Positions 27,182-34,372 of a stretch of DNA of 36,696 bases are shown one piece after another (the first letter of the stretch is position 1; every line of letters begins with the position of its first letter). The notes beneath the pieces are model-generated. The model had not been told where the DNA came from and made no database searches. It was given only the letters and a program-made list of their open reading frames with translations. Source of the DNA: Bacteroidota bacterium (GTDB lineage Bacteria > Bacteroidota > Bacteroidia > NS11-12g > UBA955); assembly GCA_027490055.1 (NCBI GenBank), contig JAIXYV010000120.1, positions 1 through 36,696 of the forward strand, read 5' to 3'. The position numbers and the translations under genes were made by a program.

Positions 27182-28768
27182 ATGATCAAGAATATTACTT
27201 TATTTATTGTCTCACTTCTATGTTTTTCTGTGCAAGCTCAGCGTCTGGTCAAAGAGTTTTCTCCCGGCAAGGGCAGTTGTTTTATCAACCACATGGGAAA
27301 TCTGGATTCAGGTTTTGTTTTTGCCTCCTATACAAGTGAATTCGGATTAGAACCATGGATATCTGATGGCACCGCAAAAGGCACTCGTTTGATTAAGGAT
27401 CTTTTTCCGGGCGCGAGCAGTGGCATGGTTACTGACTTTATTTTCGAGGCTGATTCATTAATATACTTTATTTCACAAGATGGCGCCACCTATTTTTTAT
27501 GGCGGACCAATGGCACCTCAGAAGGCACTTTTAAACTCTTTGATTTTGGCATCGATATTCCAAGTAAATTTTACAATCAAGGCATCTTTTACAAAGGCAA
27601 ATTTTACTTCGATAATCAGAACGGCAAAAACAATAGTTTATGGTCGACCGACGGCACCTTAGCTGGCACAAAAATGGTCTACAATTTTAATGATTCTGGC
27701 TTGCAGAGCAGAGTTGTCTTAAATGAGTGGAAGGGACAGTTGTATCTTTTCGCAAGTGATCAGGAACATGGCACAGAGTTATGGACTTCAGACGGCACTA
27801 CTGCAGGCACTTTCCTGCTGAAAGATATATTTCCTGGGGTGAACAGTGGCGTCAACCTGGGTCAAATTAAAATGGAGGGAATTGGCAATCATTTATTTTT
27901 TACCGGCAGAAGCAGCGAAGAAGAAGGCTTTGAACTATACACAACTGATGGCACTGAAGCAGGCACCAAATTATTTAAAGATTTTGCACCCGAAATATTT
28001 ACCTCCTCTTATCCCTCAATCGTTAGAGGTAACGATTCTTTCATTCTAATTAACTCAACCACTAAAACATGGAAAAGTGATGGCACCTTAAAAAATACTA
28101 AGGAACTATATATTGACCCAAATGATAGCTTTGGTTACACGTTTGTTTTCGATGCCACCCCTTATAAAGGCAATTACATTCTTAATTTTTACAACAACCA
28201 AAGCGGCACGGAACTGTATCTGAGCGATAGACAATTCAATAATCTTACATTGATAAAAGACATCAATCCCGGGTTTTCCAGTAGCACCGGCGGTCGGCTC
28301 TACCTAAAGGGAGGCAAACTGTATTTCTGGGCATTTAACAATATGCTGGGAAGCGACATCTGGGTAACGGATGGCACATTCGACAACACTCTTGTTTTCC
28401 TGGAATTACCATTAAATCTTGGCAACGAAATCATCATAGAATGGAACAATCGTTTGTTTTTTGTTGGCACAATGGATCCTCAAATCGGCTCAGAGCTTTA
28501 CGAAATAATTTTCAAAGCCACAGAGATCAAAGACAATAGTATTGCGTCTTTCAAGCTCTACCCTAACCCGGTAAAAGTTGGCGCATTTCTGCATGTGTCG
28601 GATATTGAATCCAATATTGTGCTATACAATGTACATGGTCAGAAAGTTTGGGAAACCCCATCCTTAAATGGTATGGTTCAAATTCCAGACTACCTTTGCA
28701 AAGGTATTTACAACATTAGCATACGCACTTCCGAAAGCGAAACACATCATAAAATTGTCATAGAATAA
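27182..28768 (+). CDS. Secreted DGT-repeat protein, paralog 2, T9SS type A sorting domain
   Basis: 528 residues, same architecture as its neighbours. The signal peptide ends at SVQAQ. Repeats include EPWISDGTAKGTRLIKDL, FLWRTNGTSEGTFKL, SLWSTDGTLAGTKMVYNF, ELWTSDGTTAGTFLLKDI, ELYTTDGTEAGTKLFKDF and DIWVTDGTFDNTLVFL. The C-terminal sorting domain has LYPNPVKVGAFLHV, LYNVHGQKVWE and CKGIYNISI. It follows paralog 1 after 154 nt with no terminator seen, and a TTTG/GTCTATTGTA arrangement like that before paralog 1 suggests its own promoter. The degenerate repeat with the DGTLKNTKEL pattern shows ongoing divergence. Confidence 0.88.
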   Translation: MIKNITLFIVSLLCFSVQAQRLVKEFSPGKGSCFINHMGNLDSGFVFASYTSEFGLEPWISDGTAKGTRLIKDLFPGASSGMVTDFIFEADSLIYFISQDGATYFLWRTNGTSEGTFKLFDFGIDIPSKFYNQGIFYKGKFYFDNQNGKNNSLWSTDGTLAGTKMVYNFNDSGLQSRVVLNEWKGQLYLFASDQEHGTELWTSDGTTAGTFLLKDIFPGVNSGVNLGQIKMEGIGNHLFFTGRSSEEEGFELYTTDGTEAGTKLFKDFAPEIFTSSYPSIVRGNDSFILINSTTKTWKSDGTLKNTKELYIDPNDSFGYTFVFDATPYKGNYILNFYNNQSGTELYLSDRQFNNLTLIKDINPGFSSSTGGRLYLKGGKLYFWAFNNMLGSDIWVTDGTFDNTLVFLELPLNLGNEIIIEWNNRLFFVGTMDPQIGSELYEIIFKATEIKDNSIASFKLYPNPVKVGAFLHVSDIESNIVLYNVHGQKVWETPSLNGMVQIPDYLCKGIYNISIRTSESETHHKIVIE

Positions 28769-28814
28769 GAATCATTCTTTAATTCCTGATAATTTTTGTA
28801 ATATTGTTTTACCA

Positions 28815-30455
28815 ATGAAAACAATAGGTCTGTTTGCTTCCCTTCTTTTGTGCAGTCTCCTTCAGGCTCAGACTCTGGTGAAAGATATCAATACTGGAGC
28901 CGGCAATTCATCACCTGTTATGCTCGCCAGCTTAAGTCGCGGTTTAGTGTTTGCTGCAACTTCGCCAACATTTGGTGCCGAAATCTGGATTACCGACGGC
29001 ACATCTACCGGCACCTATATGCTCAGAGACATTCGCCCGGGATTTAGTTCTTCTTTAAATCAACTCAACATATTTGTCAGTGGCGATATGTTGTATATGG
29101 TTTTGATGGATTCTACTAATACCAATGCCAATAATTTATGGCGCACCGATGGGACGGTTCAGGGCACCATTAAAATGACGACTTTTTCGCAGTCTTGGCC
29201 TGTTCCATTTGCCTCTCAGAATCAAATCAGTGGCGTTAATGGCAAATGCATTTTTGTGTATGGCGACAATAACAATAAAGAGCTTTGGGTTTGTGATGGC
29301 ACAGCCAGCGGAACAAAACTCTTAAAAGACATTAAGCCTGGGAATACTGTAGGCAGTAATCCTTATAACCTTGTGGCTATGGGCGATCATGTCTATTTCT
29401 TTGCCGACGATGGCGTGCATGGTTATGAGCTTTGGCGCAGCGATGGCACCGATACCGGCACTCAACTCGTCAAAGATGTTTTTCCGGGTATCATTGGCTG
29501 TATTCAGAACCTCGCTCAAAACACCAACATGGTGGCCGGCACCGATAAAGTCTATTTTTCCGCCATTTCAGATGTCACTTTAGGTTTCGAACTATTTGTC
29601 TCTGATGGTACCGATAGTGGCACCCATATGGTTAAAGACCTTAATCCTCTACCCTTTGCCAATTCAGCTTTATTTATCGCTGGCGCAGCCGATAGTTTTG
29701 CTTTGGTATTTTACAGAAAAGGCAACATCAATTATTTATGTCGTACTGATGGCACCGAAGCGGGCACTTATGATTTACTCGATAGTTCGGCTTTAATTAC
29801 GACGATTCCAAACTTCAGGACTTTTGTCAATGCCGGCGAGCAGTTATACTTTAGTCACTTTACTCAGAGTGAGGGACAAGAATTATGGAGCAGTGATGGC
29901 ACTAAAGAAGGCACTGGTTTATTGCTGGATTTGGCACCAGGCACCGCAGCAGGCTTTTCAAATATCATGTGTGCTCACGAAGGCAAGGCTTATTTCGCCG
30001 GAATAAACAATCTGGTTGGTCGCGAACTATTTGTGAGCAGCGGTTATAAAGGCACTACCCAATTGTATTTAGATCTTTTTCCAGGGGTGTTTTTTGGCAA
30101 TTTAGCCTCCATGATGATACACGATAACAACTTGTATGTCTCTGCCAATACCAACAATGGCAAAGGGGTTGAATTATACAAAATAGATCCTAATAGTTTC
30201 CTTGGCATATCTAACATCTCTACGACTGATTTGTCCATTTGGCCTAACCCAGTTAGAGCAGGTGAATCCTTGTTTGTTTCTGATCAGGCTGACTTTGCCT
30301 TTACCCTACAAGATTTAAGCGGTCGTGCCATCTCTGAAGGCAATGGTTTCGAAAATCAAATTCAGATACCTTCTGACATCTCGTCTGGGCTATACCTACT
30401 GACAATACGTTCAGACAAAGGCATCTTTAACACAAAGATTCAGGTATCCAAGTAA
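28815..30455 (+). CDS. Secreted DGT-repeat protein, paralog 3, T9SS type A sorting domain
   Basis: 546 residues. Signal peptide MKTIGLFASLLLCSLLQAQ. About eight repeats are seen: EIWITDGTSTGTYMLRDI, NLWRTDGTVQGTIKM, ELWVCDGTASGTKLLKDI, ELWRSDGTDTGTQLVKDV, ELFVSDGTDSGTHMVKDL, YLCRTDGTEAGTYDLLD, ELWSSDGTKEGTGLLLDL and ELFVSSGYKGTTQLYLDL. They fit a 7-8-bladed propeller, which is an inference. The sorting domain has IWPNPVRAGESLFV, LQDLSGRAISEG and SSGLYLLTI. It lies 46 nt after paralog 2; a TAATATTG box (28799-28806) lies just before the ATG. It is the most divergent of the three, with the most regular repeats. Confidence 0.88.
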   Translation: MKTIGLFASLLLCSLLQAQTLVKDINTGAGNSSPVMLASLSRGLVFAATSPTFGAEIWITDGTSTGTYMLRDIRPGFSSSLNQLNIFVSGDMLYMVLMDSTNTNANNLWRTDGTVQGTIKMTTFSQSWPVPFASQNQISGVNGKCIFVYGDNNNKELWVCDGTASGTKLLKDIKPGNTVGSNPYNLVAMGDHVYFFADDGVHGYELWRSDGTDTGTQLVKDVFPGIIGCIQNLAQNTNMVAGTDKVYFSAISDVTLGFELFVSDGTDSGTHMVKDLNPLPFANSALFIAGAADSFALVFYRKGNINYLCRTDGTEAGTYDLLDSSALITTIPNFRTFVNAGEQLYFSHFTQSEGQELWSSDGTKEGTGLLLDLAPGTAAGFSNIMCAHEGKAYFAGINNLVGRELFVSSGYKGTTQLYLDLFPGVFFGNLASMMIHDNNLYVSANTNNGKGVELYKIDPNSFLGISNISTTDLSIWPNPVRAGESLFVSDQADFAFTLQDLSGRAISEGNGFENQIQIPSDISSGLYLLTIRSDKGIFNTKIQVSK

Positions 30456-30511
30456 ATATCATAATTCGGTCATTTTTTAGAAAGCATTAGATTATTACAA
30501 GTACTAATCTA

Positions 30512-30634
30512 TATGTTTGTAGTGTTGAATTAGATACCGCATGTTGTTCAGCAAAGCTAAAACGTGACGACGTGATGTTTCCCAATATTCGATAAGTTTA
30601 AGTAAAAGGAGCCGGTGTAATAGCCGGCTTTTTT
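30512..30634 (+). ncRNA. Candidate small RNA at the end of the paralog array
   Basis: An exact -7 box, TATGTTTG (30512-30519), lies in the 177-nt gap after paralog 3, with only a weak -33 (TTA). About 110 nt later comes a strong terminator. The stretch contains an ACGT/ACGT mini-hairpin and the 13-mer GATAAGTTTAAGT (30591-30603), shared with the candidate RNA before paralog 1. It may equally be only the 3' UTR of paralog 3. Confidence 0.35.
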
Positions 30635-30635
30635 A
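30608..30635. terminator. Terminator between paralog 3 and the CPBP gene
   Basis: AGCCGG (30610-30615) pairs with CCGGCT (30624-30629), loop of 8, followed by a T run on the plus strand. On the minus strand it immediately follows the stop of the CPBP gene, so it may work both ways. Confidence 0.8.
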
Positions 30636-31547
30636 TTGCCTGAACCAGTTGCCGATACATCCGCCTAACTCCATCAGCCAGGCTATTCCGGCATGTACCA
30701 TAATACCACCAAAAATACTTTTGCTGTGGTAGGCAATCACCCCTAAAATAGTCCCACCAAAAAATGAACTGATGGCCTCTCCCATCGGCTTGCCATAATG
30801 TATGCACAAATAAAACGAAGCCATCGGCAAAATTGCTCCCATACCGACATACCTTGTAAATGCCATCACCATAAAACCTCTGAAGAATAACTCAATCGAG
30901 CTAAAATCTATCCCATAAAAAATCTCGTACACCACTACCTTCCATGTCGCAGGCTGATAAGGATTCAACTTATTAAAGCGCGGATAATAGTCGAGGAAGT
31001 CGCTTAAGAAACTTGCTCCAACAATTAGCGGCACCATGCACAGCAACAAGTACCAGTATACCTTCGAGTGATGGTTCTTTAATGAAACCCCATAGAAAGG
31101 CTGATTGCGTCCGCTCAGGTACCACACTAAAAGGAGGGGCAAAACCAGGTACAGCCATCTGAAAACATCATTAAATACCATCCCGTTTAAGACAGCCTGA
31201 TCTGGTTCAGAGATTGCAGCAACCCAGTGATGGTGACGGTAAGTAACGGCTCTAATGGCGAAGATAAAAAAGCTGGAAAGCAAGAGTAAGACAAATCCGG
31301 GTTGTTTCCAGAAACTATAATTTTTAGTAAAGAGACTATAAAGCAGATAGGCAAAAACAGTGTGTACGGCATACAAGGCGACAAAAGCCAGATACTCATC
31401 GACACCATGGCAATTATCTATCATTTTTTGCATACCCAAACCGTAATTGATATAGACACTGATACTACAAAATAACAGCAGAATCAGCCAATGCGCCCAA
31501 TGCTGAGCCATTACAAAGGATTTTAATTGTTGGATAATGGTTTTCAT
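30633..31547 (-). CDS. CPBP-family intramembrane protease-like protein lacking the first motif Glu
   Basis: 304 residues with about eight transmembrane helices and a C-terminal half matching the CPBP/CAAX-protease (Abi) family. Motif 1 is SSIELFFRGF: the second Glu (219) and Arg (223) of EExxxR are present, but the first Glu is Ile. Motif 2 is YLCIH (His250) and motif 3 includes HAGIAW (His285). If the first Glu is the catalytic residue, as in archaeal Rce1, activity is doubtful, although hydrophobic replacements there are, as I recall, common in bacterial members. Its ATG overlaps the stop of the LuxE-like gene by 4 bp (ATGA), so the two are translationally coupled. The substrate is unknown. 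Confidence 0.83.
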   Translation of the reverse strand: MKTIIQQLKSFVMAQHWAHWLILLLFCSISVYINYGLGMQKMIDNCHGVDEYLAFVALYAVHTVFAYLLYSLFTKNYSFWKQPGFVLLLLSSFFIFAIRAVTYRHHHWVAAISEPDQAVLNGMVFNDVFRWLYLVLPLLLVWYLSGRNQPFYGVSLKNHHSKVYWYLLLCMVPLIVGASFLSDFLDYYPRFNKLNPYQPATWKVVVYEIFYGIDFSSIELFFRGFMVMAFTRYVGMGAILPMASFYLCIHYGKPMGEAISSFFGGTILGVIAYHSKSIFGGIMVHAGIAWLMELGGCIGNWFRQ

Positions 31548-32530
31548 ATGACTAATAAATTGCAGCCCCTGGTATCGCTGTAATCGATTCGACCAAGTAT
31601 TTCGAAACTTCCATCATCATATACTTTGCCTAAATCGGAAGTCGATATAAAGGCACACGACTGCAGGTTTGACAAATCGCAGACATTAACAGCACCATGT
31701 CTGTTAAGGAGAGGCACAGAGAACGGATCATTGATCTCTCTAACTGTAATGCGCATCTGAGGCGGACAGAGATAGCGACCATCAGCCAAGGAGTAGGCCT
31801 GAGACAATAGTTCCGTCATACCATACTCGCCCCCCACTGCTGAAACACCAAAAGCATTTTTAAGCACATCGTGAAGTTCGTGTCGGGTGATTTCTTTACG
31901 TCTACCTTTCATGCCACCCGTTTCGATGATGCGGGTATGTTTCAAAGGCAATTGAAACTGCTCTGCAAGATCCAGTAAAGCATAGGTTACGCCCCAAAGT
32001 ATGGTCGGAATTTGTTCAGCTTCATTGATCAACAACTGCTGATGCAAAGCTGCCATATCGTAGAGGTAAAAAGCAGATTGCGGATATTTACTATTGGCAA
32101 TGAAATGGTTAACCTGGTACACCAGAGAAGATTGCTGGCGTTCGAGATAAGAAGGCAAGAGCGCAAGATGGCAGTAGTTTGCAGAATTCCCAAGGGCGTG
32201 GGTAAAAGAGCGGACAAAAGCCTCCTCGTAGCGTTCGGTCGTATCCAGAAAATGCCGACTGACACCTAAGCCAGTGGTACTGCTACTTTCGAAGACCAAT
32301 GCAGGCTCGAAGGCATCCGTCTTAACCTCAAAATTTTTAAAAAACTCAATTGGCAGATAGGGAATCTCAGCCACTTTATTTACATTTGCTACATCTGTTT
32401 GCAGGTAGTTTAAAAACGACCGGTACACTTGGCAATGCTGACTCTGGTATTTGAATACTTCAAGGGCCACAGCGTCGAAAGTAGACTGATTGACAGTTTC
32501 CACCCAAGCTTTCAGACCTTTAATATCCAT
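31544..32530 (-). CDS. LuxE/PaaK-like acyl-protein synthetase or acyltransferase
   Basis: 328-residue protein of the adenylate-forming (ANL) superfamily, LuxE type. LuxE enzymes activate a fatty acid as acyl-AMP and pass it to a protein cysteine. Visible marks are FESSSTTG at 80-87 (phosphate-binding loop), GGEYGMTELLSQ (adenine/AMP motif), and DLGKVYDDGSFEILGRIDYSD, the A8-like hinge region near the C-terminus. No lux genes accompany it, so bioluminescence is not implied; such proteins are widespread in Bacteroidota with unknown substrate. It is coupled to the CPBP membrane gene. Its ATG (32530-32528) overlaps the ATG of the divergent lipoprotein gene, and a TATTTTTG box ends 4 nt upstream. 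Confidence 0.85.
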   Translation of the reverse strand: MDIKGLKAWVETVNQSTFDAVALEVFKYQSQHCQVYRSFLNYLQTDVANVNKVAEIPYLPIEFFKNFEVKTDAFEPALVFESSSTTGLGVSRHFLDTTERYEEAFVRSFTHALGNSANYCHLALLPSYLERQQSSLVYQVNHFIANSKYPQSAFYLYDMAALHQQLLINEAEQIPTILWGVTYALLDLAEQFQLPLKHTRIIETGGMKGRRKEITRHELHDVLKNAFGVSAVGGEYGMTELLSQAYSLADGRYLCPPQMRITVREINDPFSVPLLNRHGAVNVCDLSNLQSCAFISTSDLGKVYDDGSFEILGRIDYSDTRGCNLLVI

Positions 32531-33041
32531 GCTTCAAAAATATATCTTTTTACTTGTAATTGTATGGCTGTCGGGCTGTAAAACCGAAGATTTCGGATTT
32601 CCCGACGAACCTGTCATTACTTTTAAAAGCATGGAACAATACAAACTGAATGGCAGAGATTCGGCAGTAGTCATTGAATTTGATTACACAGACGGCGATG
32701 GCGACATAGGTTTGGAACCATCAGATTCACTGGCCCCGTTTCAGTTCGGCGGACCCTATTTTTACAATTTACAGATTACTGTTTGGGAGGTTGACAACGG
32801 CATTTCCAAACCTTTGTTAATTCCTTCAAGTACAGACACCATAAACTTTAACGACCGCATTAAAACACTCACTCCCAGCGGTAAAAACAAAGCCATTTAC
32901 GGCACCATAAAACTGAACCTTAACGCAAAACCCTATTTTAGTTTGAGTCCCGATTCGATGTTTTACAAAATCCGAATCACCGACCGCAAGCTGCACCGGA
33001 GCAATGAGATTAGTACGCCCGTAAAACCCTTTGTTTTTTAG
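32529..33041 (+). CDS. Hypothetical lipoprotein with DGDGDIG motif
   Basis: 170 residues from the ATG at 32529. The lipoprotein signal MLQKYIFLLVIVWLSGC has Cys17. The mature part has FDYTDGDGDIGL, a recurring motif in small Bacteroidota lipoproteins that looks like a Ca-binding loop, followed by beta strands ending in KIRITDRKLHRSNEIST. An upstream in-frame extension would read through the divergent gene and would bury the signal peptide, so the inner ATG is chosen. It is followed after 7 nt by the DHp-only membrane protein, probably in one operon. Function unknown. Confidence 0.8.
   Translation: MLQKYIFLLVIVWLSGCKTEDFGFPDEPVITFKSMEQYKLNGRDSAVVIEFDYTDGDGDIGLEPSDSLAPFQFGGPYFYNLQITVWEVDNGISKPLLIPSSTDTINFNDRIKTLTPSGKNKAIYGTIKLNLNAKPYFSLSPDSMFYKIRITDRKLHRSNEISTPVKPFVF
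32535..32542 (-). promoter_or_regulatory. -7 box of the LuxE-like gene, inside the divergent gene
   Basis: TATTTTTG on the minus strand is an exact TAnnTTTG. It lies within codons 3-5 of the divergent lipoprotein gene and 4 nt before the LuxE-like ATG, predicting a leaderless message. No good -33 was seen. Confidence 0.45.
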
Positions 33042-33048
33042 TTAGAGT

Positions 33049-33594
33049 ATGAGAAGTAGAAATTACCTGGTTATTATATTGTTGTTTATTGGTTTGAGCC
33101 CTCTAGTTGGACAAACCCCTCTTAACACCTATATCAAAGCCCCGGACACGGCAATCAAATATCCATCGGGACTGAAAAGCAGTGCCAACAACATCGTTTT
33201 GCAGAAAGCCCTGGAAGAAAAGAATAAGGAACTGGCCAGTATCAAAGTTCAGACACAGGCTGCCCATCTCGACGACCTGATGCACCATAAAGAAAGAGAA
33301 GTATTTGTTATTGGCATTGCATTATTGCTTGCACTGGTTCTGGTGATCTATTATTTATACAACAAACGTGCGCAGCTGCACAACAAAACACTTTCCAGTA
33401 TCAGTCAGTATCAATCGCATGAGTTGCGATCTCCACTTGTTAAAATTATGGGTTTGGTAGCTGAACTGAAAAAATCTGAAGCGATAAAAGATCCAGAGTC
33501 AAAGAAACAATTGCAAATGCTGGAAACCTCAGCAGAAGAGCTGGACAATGTCATCCATAAAATTGTAAGGAAATTGGGCGAAAATAGAGATTAA
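33049..33594 (+). CDS. Membrane protein with a histidine-kinase phospho-acceptor (DHp) domain but no ATPase domain
   Basis: 181 residues. A signal peptide (1-21), a periplasmic part with a coiled-coil-like segment (KALEEKNKELASIKVQTQAA, about 53-72), one transmembrane helix (about 85-104), and a cytoplasmic HisKA-like hairpin with the H-box SHELRSPL and His124. The protein ends right after the second DHp helix; no N, G1 or G2 boxes follow in any reading of the downstream DNA, which is repeat-rich and non-coding. It may be a phosphotransfer partner of another kinase, or the remnant of a TPR-type histidine kinase of Bacteroidota. The preceding lipoprotein gene is 7 nt away. Confidence 0.8.
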   Translation: MRSRNYLVIILLFIGLSPLVGQTPLNTYIKAPDTAIKYPSGLKSSANNIVLQKALEEKNKELASIKVQTQAAHLDDLMHHKEREVFVIGIALLLALVLVIYYLYNKRAQLHNKTLSSISQYQSHELRSPLVKIMGLVAELKKSEAIKDPESKKQLQMLETSAEELDNVIHKIVRKLGENRD

Positions 33595-33619
33595 TTGTTA
33601 TTGATTTTAGGTCCCACCC

Positions 33620-33640
33620 AATAACGATTAACCGATAACT
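33620..33640. repeat. Three diverged heptamers related to the array at 33763
   Basis: AATAACG, ATTAACC and GATAACT lie in tandem shortly after the DHp-only gene. A 9-bp direct repeat (GGCACCGAG/GGCACCGGG) follows directly. Confidence 0.5.
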
Positions 33641-33762
33641 GGCACCGAGGGCACCGGGCTATTTGTTTTTTTTATAAACAATGATTCTGGAATGCCGCGG
33701 GCATATCAAAGAACATACTCCTGCGCAAGCCCCCATTTCCTAATTCCTATATCCTAATTCCT

Positions 33763-33832
33763 ATTAACGATTAACCATTAACCAATAACCATTAACCAAT
33801 AACCATTAACCAATAACCATTAACCATTAACC
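33763..33832. repeat. Tandem heptamer array (ATTAACC/AATAACC), ten copies
   Basis: Ten consecutive 7-bp units from 33763 to 33832: ATTAACG once, then ATTAACC twice, then AATAACC and ATTAACC alternating through three rounds, then a final ATTAACC, followed by a partial AACC. The alternating part gives a 14-bp period. It lies immediately after the dcd stop. Just before it, a CCTAATTCCTAT unit is repeated at about 33738-33763. The whole 33595-33835 gap contains no ORF and also has the small palindrome ATGCC-GCG-GGCAT (33692-33704). Confidence 0.9.
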
Positions 33833-33835
33833 AAC

Positions 33836-34372
33836 CTAGAATTTATTCTTCCACATCATGCTCTCTACAGGACGAATGGTGCGGGTATTGTACTTGGCAT
33901 TTTTCTTTTTATTGTACATGGTTTTTACATCGCCGTTTACAACAAAATAGATAAGCTGACCGATAGGCATGCCGTAATAGATTCTAACTGGCTGGGCAAC
34001 GCTAATTTCCAGAGTCCATGTATTGCAAAAGCCCACATCTCCTTTACCTGCAGTAGCGTGAATATCAATACCTAAACGACCGGTACTGCTTTTACCTTCT
34101 AAGAATGGCACGTGAGCATGCGTCTCTGTGTACTCTTCAGTAACACCCAGATATAAAACACCAGGCTGAAGAACATACCCTTCCTGAGGAATTTCGAAAT
34201 GATCAATCTTATTGTGAGATTTAGCATCCAGAACTCTGTCTTTGTAGGTTGCCAGATACCTGCCCAAATGCACATCGTAGCTGTTGGTTCCTAAACATTC
34301 TGGTCGGTAAGGCTCAATTAAAATCGTTCCTTTTTCTATTTCGTCAAGTATTTGGTAGTCTGTTAATATCAT
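33836..34372 (-). CDS. dcd: dCTP deaminase
   Basis: 178 residues. Deaminates dCTP to dUTP in pyrimidine deoxynucleotide synthesis, or directly to dUMP if bifunctional; the two types cannot be told apart here. Signature regions are PECLGTNSYDVHLG near 24-37, FLEGKSSTGRLGIDIHATAG near 90-109 with the conserved Ser, Arg and His residues, and GFCNTWTLEIS with the catalytic Glu, then GMPIGQLIYF. Length and order match the Dcd/DUT trimer family. Its ATG overlaps the stop of the WD40 gene by 4 bp (ATGA), so it is translationally coupled to that gene. The stop codon is directly followed by the heptamer repeats. Confidence 0.95.
   Translation of the reverse strand: MILTDYQILDEIEKGTILIEPYRPECLGTNSYDVHLGRYLATYKDRVLDAKSHNKIDHFEIPQEGYVLQPGVLYLGVTEEYTETHAHVPFLEGKSSTGRLGIDIHATAGKGDVGFCNTWTLEISVAQPVRIYYGMPIGQLIYFVVNGDVKTMYNKKKNAKYNTRTIRPVESMMWKNKF

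Noticed and set aside
25405-30455. Transposon carrying the paralog array
   Set aside because: No transposase, terminal inverted repeats or target duplication seen; only a 13-mer shared at both ends.
31544-32530. A lux bioluminescence operon suggested by the LuxE-like protein
   Set aside because: No luciferase, reductase or acyl-transferase lux genes are nearby; LuxE-like proteins are common outside lux operons.
33646-33682. Intrinsic terminator in the gap after the DHp-only gene
   Set aside because: There is a T run and a weak TTGTTT/AAACAA stem, but the stem encloses the T run and no GC-rich hairpin forms properly before it.
33763-33832. CRISPR array
   Set aside because: Units are 7 bp with no spacers; this is a simple tandem repeat.
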